A stretch of DNA of 64,000 nucleotides, from the NCBI GenBank assembly GCA_009761415.1, contig QUOL01000017.1, forward strand, positions 124,001 through 188,000, in the 5' to 3' direction. Below, one piece after another: positions 36,392 to 47,070 of this stretch. Each line of letters begins with the position of its first letter. The first letter of the stretch is position 1. Under the pieces are notes generated by a model, which did not search any database, was not told the DNA's origin, and saw nothing but the letters and a program-made list of their open reading frames with translations. The stretch is from Sarcomyxa edulis (Eukaryota > Basidiomycota > Agaricomycetes > Agaricales > Mycenaceae). The position numbers and the translations under genes were made by a program.

Positions 36392-37333
36392 AGAGGCTCT
36401 ATAATGATAAGAATTCTTTCATATACCAATCTTCATGAATTGATGTCATCTAGACATACAAATACCAGTGAGTAATCTGTATTACATCGCGGTGACAAAT
36501 TGTCTAATCGAAGCAGAATGCAATTAGAGAGTACCAGTCAAATACGAATCACAGTTTAGCCTTCATAGGGACTTATCCTTCAAGCCGCATTGCTGTATAA
36601 CGCGCGCTGATAGCTTGGAAAAATCGGCTTGTGTTGACTCCGAACGCCACCAAAGCACCACACTGGTCGCCGATGGACGGTGTTAAGGTCGTCTCACCAC
36701 GTGTATACATCTCGTTCATCTCCAATCACCGACTCTGTCCACTGTCATGTGGCTGTCATGTCACAAATTATCGAAAGGTGAGTCATATCCTTGTTCTTCG
36801 TTGTGTTCAGAAGTTACCGGTCACGACCTGTAGATGGGCCCGAAGTTTCGTTCGTCATGCGTGTACGTGATCTCAGCAAAGTGACTTCAACTTGCAGCCC
36901 GAATCTCGAGGGTTTCTTTGTCTTGACGCTTTGACTCATCTTACCAAGATATATATGGATAACAATATACTGCATACACCAATATTGTGAAAAAGGTACG
37001 GCAAATTTTTGGAGATGCACTCATTTTGGAGACATTGACGCTTATTAGCATATGTAAGTCGATGTGTTTGTGCTCGGCCCGTTCAAAGAGGCTTTTGAGC
37101 AATCGGGACCTGGACTGGATTCTTGTATGTACAAGAGTAACTCCTGAGTTGAAGTGGGTCTCTCGTTCGATGTCGTATGCGCGCTCGCTCACCTCTCTTT
37201 TTTCACGCAGACCAGGTTTAAGAGTGACGAAATGGTGGCTCTTAAATCCGCCTAGGCTTTGCCTCATAAGACATCAGCTTCCAGTGCTCAAAAGTCCAGC
37301 AAACAAAGACATTTCCTCGACAGCCGTTCTAGC
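36392..37333. other. Intergenic region between P450 copies 2 and 3
   Basis: No coding unit is supported; the short frames are stop-bounded and lack splice logic. It probably contains the promoter of copy 3. Confidence 0.45.
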
Positions 37334-39607
37334 ATGACTACCATCTGTAACCATTCTCAACTTCTTGCTGCCATCGGTCTATGCGGAGTGCTCCTCCTCT
37401 GGCGCTACGCCAGAAAGGCAAAGCCGAGTCGATTACCTTTGCCTCCTGGCCCCAAAGGGCTTCCAGTTATCGGAAATCTATTCGACTTTCCGAACGATAA
37501 ACCATGGCTAGTCTACGACAGATGGTTCAAACAATATGGTATATTCATGTCCATTTCTCTAAATTGTGCATCCGTTTGACTTTCGCGTAGGAGATATCGT
37601 CCACATCAAAGTTCTGGGGCAATCGATCATCATTCTTGGGTCGGCGCAAAGATGCTTCGATCTGTTTGAGAAACGATCGTCCTTGTACTCTGATCGTATC
37701 CGCTTGCCAATGGTCAACGAGCTGTGAGTTCACCGCCTACCTTTCCCTATCTTGAGGGAGCGTAACTTGATACGATGTAACCAGGATGGGTTGGGATTTT
37801 GCTCTTCCTTTCATGAAGGTGTGTATATTCCCTGGTCAAGTACTTTGTATGCAGATTCACAGATAATCAAACAGTATGGATCACGGTGGCGTCTTCATCG
37901 CCGCCGTCTGCATAAATATTTCCACCCTACTGCCTCTCTCGGTTACCGACCTCTACAACTCCAAGAATCTCGTGCATTTCTTCGTCGGTTATTAGATGCT
38001 CCTGATGACTTTTTGCATCACATCCGACAGTTAGTGTCTGGTTATATTCCAATGATTACTTGCTGAACTTCCAGCGTAGATCGTTCTCTGCCGTCATCGT
38101 GAAACTCACCTACGACATCAACATATCTGATCCAAATGATACATATATCTCTACGGCTCAAGAGTCGATGGACGGTTTAGCGGAAGCAGGTATGTATTGC
38201 TCTCCATCAGCATCCCCTATTGATACCTACCTCTCTCGCAGGCATTCCGGGGCTGTTTTTGGTAGATTTTCTTCCAGTTTGTGAGTAGTCAGCACAGTCA
38301 TAACCAGATCCACGCCTTACTCCGATATACCACCAGTGAAATATGTTCCCTCCTGGTTTCCAGGTGCTGGCTTCAAAAGAAAGGCGGCTCGCTGGAACGA
38401 AAACAATGATCGGATGATAAACCGTCCGTTCGATGCGGTGAAAGAGTCTCTGGTATGTTATTTCTATCTGTGTGATTTTGATTATCTTTCTTGACAACTA
38501 CATGCCAGGCACGAGGTGATGCTGGACCGTCCGTTGCGGCAGGTCTACTAGAGGAACTGCCAGAAGGAGATTCACGTGAGGAGGAAGAGATTGTGGCGCG
38601 CAACTGTGCTGGCGTTGCATATGCAGGTAAGTCCAACTGCAAGGTACTTGTTCTGAGGTTATCTAACGTATCAATCAGGTGGAGCCGATACGGTCAGTAT
38701 CTAAAAAATTGCGTAAAAATTCATCACAGATTGAACTCGCTCTCCCTCAGACTGTATCCACTGTACAGTTCTTTTTCCTCGCTATGGCTATGTTCCCGGA
38801 AGCACAGGCCAAAGCACAGGCAGAGATCGACGCTGTGATTGGGAAAGACCGGCTCCCGGATTTCGGCGATTACGAATTTCTTCCGTATGTTGTTGCGACA
38901 GTGAAAGAATGCATGCGGTGGCAACTGGTTCTTCCTCTGGGTCAGTCGTGTATCTCGTCCTCAGGTAGCCTCAGTTTCTGATGTTTCGAACAGCCATTGC
39001 TCACGCCTGCTCTGCGGACGATGAATACGACGGGTACTTCATTCCTGCCGGGGCCATTGTTATAGGCAGTAGCTGGTGCGTCATATTGACGTCGATTGTC
39101 CTTCTCATACTCAATCCATAACCGTAGGTCCATTCTTCAAGACCCAGAAATGTATCCCGATCCCAAAGCTTTCAACCCTGACCGGTTCTTGAAGGACGGT
39201 CAGTTGAATCCCGATATCAGAGATCCTGAAACGGCTGCATTTGGATATGGGAGAAGGTCAGAAATATTTTCCATCTGTGCGAGAATGTTAACGATGGTTC
39301 TTGGAATCAGGATATGCCCTGGAAAACACATGAGTCATAACTCACTCTTCAGCATGGTCGCATCGGTGCTGTCCGTGTTCAACATCACCCCGCCGGTCGA
39401 TAATCATGGCAATACTATCCAACTCGAACCTGAGGTGACATCTGGAATGTTATCGTAGGTCTCTCCGTATATTTTCATCTCTGCATCATGAAATCAGCTT
39501 CCATCAGGTATCCTCTTCCCTTCAAATGCGTCATCAAACCTCGCTCGAGCGCCGCCGAGAGACTCATTCACGAGGCTCAACTCCAAGATGCGGCAGCTGC
39601 CATCTAG
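37334..39607 (+). CDS. Cytochrome P450 monooxygenase, copy 3
   Basis: The start MTTICNHSQLLAAIGLCGVLLLW is an N-terminal anchor, then SRLPLPPGPKGLPVIGN. Further landmarks are DIVHIKVLGQSIIILGS near 37593, RLHRRRLHKYFHPTASLGYR near 37890, FSAVIVKLTYDIN near 38085, and the I-helix AGGADT near 38680. ExxR is KECMRW near 38908, PDRF is in FNPDRFLKDGQ near 39176, and the haem signature is FGYGRR/ICPGKHMS near 39240-39330, where the usual Arg after CPG is Lys. It ends LQDAAAAI at TAG 39605-39607. It is closest to copy 1 at 12358-14618: LYSDRIRLPM, KPRSSAAERLIHEAQLQDAAA and the intron positions agree. A recent relationship across the conserved block is likely. Confidence 0.9.
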
Positions 39608-40161
39608 ATACTCGAGGGCATCAACAAATAATACATCCTAGCTTACCTAGACCAATAGATTCTTTACATAGTTTGTAGCAAGTTTGTAGTGTTTTCGGGA
39701 GGATTTACAAATTCAGCCTGTGACAGGTTGACGCGTTACAGTCACATCCCGTGCCCACTTCTGCCCGCCTTCATTTCTCTGTCCACGAGATATACATTAT
39801 TTGTGTGTACTTCACGCGTCAAGCGCTGCTGAAAAGCCTCCACACAGGACTCAGCCTCAATATGTGGCAAGACTAGCAGAAATGAATTAAAATCCGCCGC
39901 CAGAGCTACAATGCACAAGGCCAGTGATGTGACTGACGCGTACACAGGCATCAAGCATGTCAGTCCAAGCTTTACGTGCTGATCCAAACGCCTTCCATCA
40001 AAACCAATCGTAAGCCATACATATCCTGTCGGTTATGCCAATGACCCTTGACTTCAATCGCTCGAGACCAAAATATCTATTGAGTAGACACGATGACACC
40101 AACACACTGAGTTGAGTCCAGTACTCATCCATAACTATCATTCGTACAAAGAATGAGAAAA
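39608..40161. other. Intergenic gap
   Basis: It separates P450 copy 3 from the decayed ORF. Nothing recognisable is seen. Confidence 0.45.
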
Positions 40162-41260
40162 TTAGAAATGGTCAGAAGGAATGGGAGGACCGTGAGCTCG
40201 ACGAGCATTCCCCAGCAGTAGTCTAGGTGCTGCATCGCCATCCGAGTCGGTGGCCTCATCCTCGGACGAGTCAGGTGGCCCAGGAGGATCGATAGGTTGA
40301 AGTTCGTCGTGGTCGGGGTCATTGTCCGGCTCTAGGGCATTACCTGCAGATTGATGGAAGCCCTGCAAGGCAGTGAATATATCTTCAAACGCGTCGTACG
40401 ACTCTGGCGTGCGGGTGCGGTGAGTACCACTGTACTTGAATTCGTCGAAGATGCCGTCAGAATTTTATTCGACGTAGAATCTCTCATCTTGCGACGGATC
40501 AAAATCAACAAAAGGACCGTTCCGCTCGACCTTCGCCCACTTTCATTGATCCCCACGGGCCGCAATCACGATGACAAACTTCCGATCGTCGGTTGTGAAT
40601 AGGTACTTCGCTTCGTTCTGCAAGGAAGAATTAACGTGGATATGCCTGCCAAAATCGCCTCTTGACTTCAATGATGATAGGTATTTTGCGGTCCTTGATG
40701 ATTCAGAGAACGGTTGTAAACAAATCGCCAAGCAACATCGGGTACACGAAATCTGTGGGGGTTTTCTTGATGGCCACTGGAGGCGTATGCGCGTCCCTCC
40801 CTCTATTCGTACTCGTATGAGGGCTCTCAAATTGCATAGGCGGTGTCGCAGGCTCGTTGCTATCGTTGCTGTCATCGTCGTCGTCACTGAGCTCGCTATC
40901 GTAGTCGTGCTCGAGTTTGTTGTTATCGTTGTCTAGATAATAGCAGATCCCAAGCTGGGAGGATATTCGGGGGAATTTGTGGTCCTATATCTGGTCTTGG
41001 ATGTACATGTTGTCGGCCCACGTATATCGCAGATTGACCAGTGGCACAAAAAAGGATGCCACCATCGGGGTCACCGTTTTCTGGGAAGCTTTCTGCAAAT
41101 TGTTGCAGGACCAAAGGGCGTACCAACGGTTCTCGTGCTCGTTGGAGTTCCAACCCTTGCTGCGTCCTAGAGGTTGAGTGCTAGATATAGTAGAGAAACA
41201 TGGACGGATTGTGGCTCGCGGCCGGGTGGCAAGTGGCCCCGGCTTGACCCGAATCTGCAA
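40162..41260 (-). pseudogene. Decayed ORF of an unknown family
   Basis: One minus-strand frame is protein-like across two in-frame stops. KFVIVIAARGDQ is followed by TGA (40543-40545). Then KWAKVERNGPFVDFDPSQDERFYVE is followed by TAA (40465-40467), and then NSDGIFDEFKYSGTHRTRTPESYDAFEDIF runs on into an acidic tail ending at 40162. Upstream, 41150-40925 holds protein-like pieces in shifted frames (GWNSNEHENRWYALW, SAIYVGRQHV, PDIGPQIPPNILPAWDLLL). I cannot name the family. The acidic, multi-frame decay suggests a repetitive or transposon-linked gene. Confidence 0.6.
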
Positions 41261-41391
41261 TCGCGTGTTGGTGTGACTTTTATTGCCAATATCTATCCCT
41301 CAAAATCCTACTCTGCATTGACTCTGCATACAATTGACATCCACATTCAATTCTTCGCAATCTCACCTTCAGAGTAATTCATTGTGGACAG

Positions 41392-42000
41392 ATGTCGAAG
41401 GTGCCCGCCAACACGAACGATCGCTATTGCCAATGGGTTATAGGCTACATTATCAACGAACGCTGGCTTCTTCAGCTGGCTATGGACCAGAATCTCTGCG
41501 AGCCTACACCTGGGCAGCACATACAATCTGCTAGAAGCAGCGGAGTCTCCACAGTAATCCGCAGAACTTTGGCGCGTTGTCGGATCCCTGGCGCCGATAT
41601 TGACACAGTCTGGGTTGGCAAAGACACGAGTATGCTCTGTTGGGTCATTCCGAAGTCCTACTGCAAGGAATATCGTACGGAGGGAGAGATCCGGAATTTG
41701 AAGTACTTCCGAAAGCTATTGCAGTTGCCTGACAGTGCGGGCAGACGTGGGGCTTGGCGAATCAACGGTGAGCCTTCTCTATGGGCCTCTCTTGAGGGCA
41801 TGATTCCGAATGCACTCCGCGACTCCGACGCATTCGTGAAACGGATATCTTCGTACAGGATGGGGCTGGCTAAAGTTGATGGTGTGCTTACCATGTACGT
41901 CCCTCTTCCCTTGCCACTAGTCTGACTGCACTGATATGATGTCGGCAGAACTTTAGACGAGACGGCCGATGGCCTCGAGGATGCCGAACGGTGTTCCTAA
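41392..42000 (+). CDS. Orphan family protein, copy 2 (about 184 aa)
   Basis: Exon 1 is 41392-41894 and exon 2 is 41949-42000 (phase-2 intron GTACGT...GGCAG). The start MSKVPANTNDRYCQW aligns with copies 1 and 3. Conserved blocks are GYIINERWLLQLAMD near residue 17, IRRTLARCRIPGADIDTVWVG with TSMLCWVIPKSY.KEYRT, SAGRRGAWRINGEP.LWAS, and FVKRISSYRMGLAK followed by a variable exon-2 tail. No signal peptide, membrane segment or known domain is seen. Its 3' flank (to about 42240) resembles the 3' flank of copy 3, so this is the older or left half of a tandem duplication. It lies downstream of P450 copy 3 in the same orientation. Confidence 0.8.
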
Positions 42001-42247
42001 GTCCTATTTATTCCTCACATCCTTCATATCATACCTCTTACTGTTGCTTGTCGAATTATGCGTTATTCTGTTTCCCAACTGTTACTTGAACTCTATGCCA
42101 TTGCTTTCTACTGATCTCTACGCGACTTAAACACGTCTGAACCAGCGAATTTACATAATTCTAAGAGGCGAGCCGATATGCTTGATCTGATTAATCTCCT
42201 ACTGACCAGTTATAAGGGTTTCGCACGTCACACCATCACGCAACACC

Positions 42248-43023
42248 TATGGCGGTCAAAACGTAACATTATTCATTTGCGCACCGCAACTTCTATTCGC
42301 GCTACACAGCTCATAATCGCGCAGCGCAACACACCAGCGCAACGCAACTTTCGACCGCAACGCTACTTTGGGGTGATTTTTGGGACTTGCCCAACTTACG
42401 AAGGGGTTTTTAGTTGGGATTTGAATGTATTTTTTGCATTTTCACTTGACACTGTCGAAGGGTTGTGGGAGGAATTCTCGGCAACCCCCGTAAGTAATAC
42501 CCGAAAACAAGGCAGGTTCTTCCGACGTTTGTCCGGCCTCGCGTCGTCGTTCGGCTCAATGTCGACAAGCTTTTCTCCACCCGTCTTCTCCTCCAAAAAC
42601 CCTCAAGTCCTCCCAAGTCGACGACCTCGCCCCAATTCATGGCACTTATTGCCTGAACTTCCGACTCTTCCAACTCAAAGGCGGTCAAAACCAAATCGGA
42701 GCCCTCAAGCTGTTTGAAGGGACATGAACAGTGCAGGACAGTGCTATTCGTCTTCGGGGTACATGCCTACGGAGTCCCCGGACCATCGAAGCTTTCAAAG
42801 GGTCCCTGGGCATTGCTGTGGATAGGCCCCGGACCATTTGAAGGTTGTCGGACGTCTCCCGTGTACCTATTTACTATATTAGTCCCCCCAAATTCCCCCT
42901 TGTACCTAATAACCAGGTCATTATTACTATGTTAGCAAGAGTTGCGTGGTGCGCAAGTTCAAAGATGCGCAGATTTCAAAGTTGCGCTGCGCGAGCGAAT
43001 ATTGTTACGTTTTGACCGCCATA
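42248..43023. mobile_element. Non-autonomous DNA transposon (MITE-like) with 27-bp terminal inverted repeats
   Basis: The left terminus 42248-42274 begins TATGGCGGTCAAAACGTAAC. The right terminus 42997-43023 is its reverse complement with a single mismatch over 27 bp. AACACC flanks both ends (42242-42247 and 43024-43029) and is a candidate 6-bp target-site duplication. Both subterminal zones are full of GCGCAAC-type motifs in opposite orientation. A 179-aa frame (42178-42717) starts outside the element and matches nothing recognisable. No transposase is encoded, so movement would depend on a source elsewhere. The superfamily is uncertain because the target duplication is neither the 8 bp of hAT nor the 9-11 bp of Mutator. 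Confidence 0.88.
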
Positions 43024-43224
43024 AACACCGACCCATCTCACACGCGCGTGGCTTAGAAAGTCCATCAAGCACACACAGTCGACCACTAACTGCCATCTAC
43101 CCATCCCGAAATTGCAAGTCATTTCCTTCAAAATCTTATTTAATCTGCATACAATCGTCGTTGTAAGTGGCATTCGTATTCTGCGCATTTCTTTGCCTCA
43201 GAAGCAGCAACTCTTTGTTGATAG

Positions 43225-43827
43225 ATGTCCTTCGTTCCCGATAACACAAACGATCGCTATTGCCAATGGGTTCTAGGTTACCTCATCAACGAACGCTGGC
43301 TTCTTCAGCTGGCCATGGATCACAATCTCTGCGAACCTAAACCTGGGCGACACATACAATCTGCTAGAAGCCGCGGCGTCTCCACAGTAATCCGCAGGCT
43401 CTTGGCGCGGTGTCGAATCCCTGGCGCCGATATCGACACAGTGTGGGTCGGTAAAAACACGAGCATGCTATGCTGGGTTATCCCGATGTCCTACAGCAAA
43501 GCATACCGTACGGAGGAAGAGTCTCGGAACTTCAAGTACTTCCAAGGCCTGTTGCGCTCGCCCGATAGTGCGGGCAGAAAGGGGGCTTGGAGGATCAACT
43601 GCGAGCCTACGATATGGGCATCTTTCGAGGGCATGATTCCGAATTCACTTCGGGACACTGACGCATTTGTGAAACGAATATCGTCTTATAGGATGGGGCT
43701 GGCCAGGATTGATGGTGTGGTTACTATGTACGTAGACCTTCCTGTTTTACTAGCTTGTAGGTACTGACATGAAGTTGGCAGGACTCTGCAAGACACCCCT
43801 GATGACCTAGAGGATATCGAACAATAG
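43225..43827 (+). CDS. Orphan family protein, copy 3 (about 182 aa)
   Basis: Exon 1 is 43225-43727 and exon 2 is 43782-43827, with the same intron position and phase as copy 2. The first exons of copies 2 and 3 are the same length (503 nt) and very similar: NTNDRYCQWV, INERWLLQLAMD, GVSTVIRR.LARCRIPGADIDTVWVG and FVKRISSYRMGLA are shared. The exon-2 tails differ (TLQDTPDDLEDIEQ here), so the tail is the variable part. The start is fixed by homology with copies 1 and 2. The upstream 200 bp resembles the copy 2 leader only partly (a TCAAAATC...CTGCATACAAT block), and the MITE lies immediately before that leader. Function unknown. Confidence 0.8.
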
Positions 43828-44552
43828 TCCTGGATTTCCACCATTCGATCTCCATATCTCTGATGTATACCACGTCCATCGATATTACCTCCATTCAAAT
43901 GGTAGTCGAGACAGGTAGTCGAGCAATAGTCGAGATAAAATCGTCCGTTATTGTGTTTCTCAACTGTTACTTCAATGATATTGCGTTTGTTGATCATCAT
44001 CCGACTTCAACCCACTTGAATTGACAAGTTTACATGGTCTCAAGATTTGAATAGAGGCGAGCCGCTATACTTGATCTGATGTATCTCCTGCCTGCATGTA
44101 CTGACCAATTGCTAGACCTAAGGGTTCCGAGGTTAGCTCAAGCGAATTCCAAATCTTGCTTTCAAAATCGCCGTTCACGTCACTATTGGGGTTGGTGCAC
44201 ATTCTGATTCACCTCAATCTAGTCAAGTACAAATTCATAGCGTGAGCGAATCGGAGCTTTAATCCTGGTTATATGTATACAATTTGTGTACAACCAGTAG
44301 GTGCGAGTCATTGGAGCTCCCAAGTAGAAAGTGCGTAACCCTTTTCGTCTGACATGCCCATTCATAGATTGCTCAAATGACTGAGGAGCATACAGCGTGC
44401 GACTAATTGCTATGTATAGCAAGAAGGATGGAGCATATGGCGACTCGCAAACGCTCAAATGCTATCAGGTTCGCGACTATAAAGCTGGGGAATCGTTCTT
44501 CGGGTGCCCCCAAAGTCACATCCTGACGGACCCTCTCAGTGGAACTCCTGGT
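43828..44552. other. 3' flank of orphan copy 3 and upstream region of P450 copy 4
   Basis: About 43920-44110 repeats the 3' flank of orphan copy 2 (shared CAACTGTTACTT and GAGGCGAGCCG.TAT.CTTGATCTGAT blocks). The frame upstream of the P450 start is open to 44397 but does not look like the family. Confidence 0.6.
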
Positions 44553-46856
44553 ATGACCTTTGATATCAACTCGTTCCTTGCTACCGTGGGGGCATGTCTT
44601 GTATTCGCGTTCTGGCACCTTAGCAGAAAGGTGAAGCGGAGTCGACTACCCTTACCCCCTGGTCCAAAAGGGCTTCCTTTGGTCGGGAATTTCTTCGATA
44701 TCCCTGCGGACAAGCCATGGCTAGTGTATGACCAATGGTCTCAAAAATACGGTATTACTGCCACATCAATCAATACTTGCTTTCCCTGACCTGCTTCAGG
44801 CGATATCATCCATGTTGAAGTTCTAGGACAGCCATTCATCATCCTTGGGTCCGCACGACGATGTTTCGATCTCTTTGAGAAGCGATCATCCTTGTATTCT
44901 GATCGCATCATCTTTCCAATGTTGTACGACATGTAAGTCCATTTGTGGCTCCGAGTCCTGGACGATGTGATCTTGACTATGCTCTAGGGTGGGATGGGGT
45001 TTTAGCTTTGGTCAAATGCAGGTACGCTCGTGTATTGTAATGAACACTCTGCGTGCAGCTACATGAACAAGCCCATCAGTACGGATCCTGGTGGCGTCGG
45101 CATCGCCGCTGCTTCCACGAACACTTCAATATCAATGCTTCCCTGAAGTACCGGCCTCTTCAGATCCAAGAATCTCGTGCCTTTCTATGTCGTCTGTTAG
45201 ACAATCCTGATGATTTTCTGCACCATATCCGACAGTGGGTGGCCTAAACCTTGCTAATAACGGTCCTGTATACTGAACTATTGATATTATATTCATGCAG
45301 CGCGTTTTCCGCCGTCATCATGAAAGTGGCATACGATATCGAGATAGCCGATGAGAATGATTCATATATCTCTGCCGCTGAAGAGTCGATCGACAGTTTA
45401 GCTCAAGCAGGTCAGTTTAACGAATTTTGTCTCGCATCGTGACTGGATCATCATCGCTATATCTGGAGTAGGCATTCCGGGGTCGTTCATGATAGATTTC
45501 ATCCCAGCTTGTAAGGAGCCCTGTAGCGATTTTGAAGCTCGTGCCTCAATATGCGAATTTTCGACAGTGAAATATGTTCCATCTTGGTTCCCAGGTGCTG
45601 GTTTCAAGAAGAAGGCGGCTCATTGGAACGCAGTCAATCATCGGGTGGTGCATCTCCCTTTCAACGCTGTAAAAAGCTCTCTGGTATGAAAACCCAGCGG
45701 TCCAATTTAGTTCTTCCTGAGCTTATGACGCAATACCCCGCAGGCACAAGGTGGCGCTGGGCCATCGGTCGCCGCGAGTCTCATTGAGGCTTTGCCGGAA
45801 GGAGCTGCACGTGAGGAAGAGGAGACTATTGCTCGTAACTGTGTTGGCGTCGCATATGCAGGTGCGCTCAGCCTCAACACATGACTGTTCTCATGGCTAT
45901 CTAACGCACTCGTTTCGTCAGCTGGTGCAGATACGGTTAGCGACTGCTGCAACCGCCTTCGATTCCAGACTTATCATGTTGTTACTTGGTAGACCGTTTC
46001 AACCGTTCAATCTTTCTTCCTAGCCATGGCTATGTTCCCGGATGCACAAGCAAAGGCGCAAGCTGAACTCGACTCCGTAATTGGAAAAGACCGGCTCCCT
46101 GATTTCGGCGACTACGAATCCCTTCCGTATGTCATTGCAACAGCAAAAGAATGTGTGCGATGGCAGACAGTGCTTCCTCTAGGTTCGTCATTCTTGTGCT
46201 TCGATTTATCTTTTAAGTACTATATTTTCGACAGGTGTTTCCCATGCCTGTAGCACTGATGATGAATATGACGGGTACTTCATTCCCGCAGGGGCCATCG
46301 TTATGGGCAACAGCTGGTGTGTACTTATGTGCTCTGGTTTGACATCTAAAGACTGATTTTATCGCATATATTAATCCACAGGTCTATTCTGCATGACCCA
46401 AAAACATATCCTGAGCCGCATTCCTTCAAGCCGGAACGCTTTCTGAAGGACGGTAAACTCAATCGTGCGATCAAAGATCCTGCGACTGCAGCGTTCGGGT
46501 ACGGAAGAAGGTCTGAACTGCACCTTGCCTTCTCCAGATTGTCACTGACTGTCGAGCCCAGGATATGTCCTGGACGACACATGAGCCACAACTCACTCTT
46601 CAGCATAATTGCGTCGGTGCTGTCCGTGTTCAATATCACCCCTCCGATTGATGATCACGGCAATCCTATCCAATTGAAAGCCGATGTGACGAATGGTCTG
46701 CTATCGTCAGTGCATCTGTTCTTGATGGAAGCTTTCTGTTAACCTCTTCACATCAGATATCCTCGTCCTTTCGCATGCGTCATCAGACCTCGGTCGAGCG
46801 CCGCCGAGAAACTCATCCGCGATACTCGATTACAAGATGCAACGACTAGCATCTAG
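44553..46856 (+). CDS. Cytochrome P450 monooxygenase, copy 4
   Basis: The start MTFDINSFLATVGACLVFAFW gives an N-terminal anchor; a longer in-frame start at 44397 is disfavoured by paralogue alignment. The hinge is SRLPLPPGPKGLPLVGN. Further landmarks are DIIHVEVLGQPFIILGS near 44803, RRHRRCFHEHF near 45095, and FSAVIMKVAYDIE near 45305. The I-helix is AGADT near 45925, ExxR is KECVRW near 46147, PERF is in FKPERFLKDGK near 46430, and the haem signature FGYGRR/ICPGRHMS is near 46496-46580. It ends LQDATTSI at TAG 46854-46856. It looks intact. FNINASLKYR replaces FHPTASLKYR, so one otherwise conserved stretch has drifted. It follows orphan copy 3 in the same orientation. Confidence 0.88.
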
Positions 46857-47070
46857 ATACTTCAAAATCAACCAAAACGAATCAGGGCTCGTATTTACTG
46901 GCGAACCGATCTTAACTTGTACATACAGCAATTTACGCATATATTTTTCTTCGCAATGTCAAACGCGGTGGACTTAGGAGCAACCTCGTCGAAATGCTCG
47001 ATGGTTGGAGATATGTCTTCATCAGAATACATTCACGACTGAGCAATACCAAAAAATTGTTAAGTCTGTT

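Noticed and set aside
42178..42717. 179-aa plus-strand ORF
   Set aside because: It spans the left border of the MITE-like element, has no recognisable domain, and its content is the element's own repetitive sequence.
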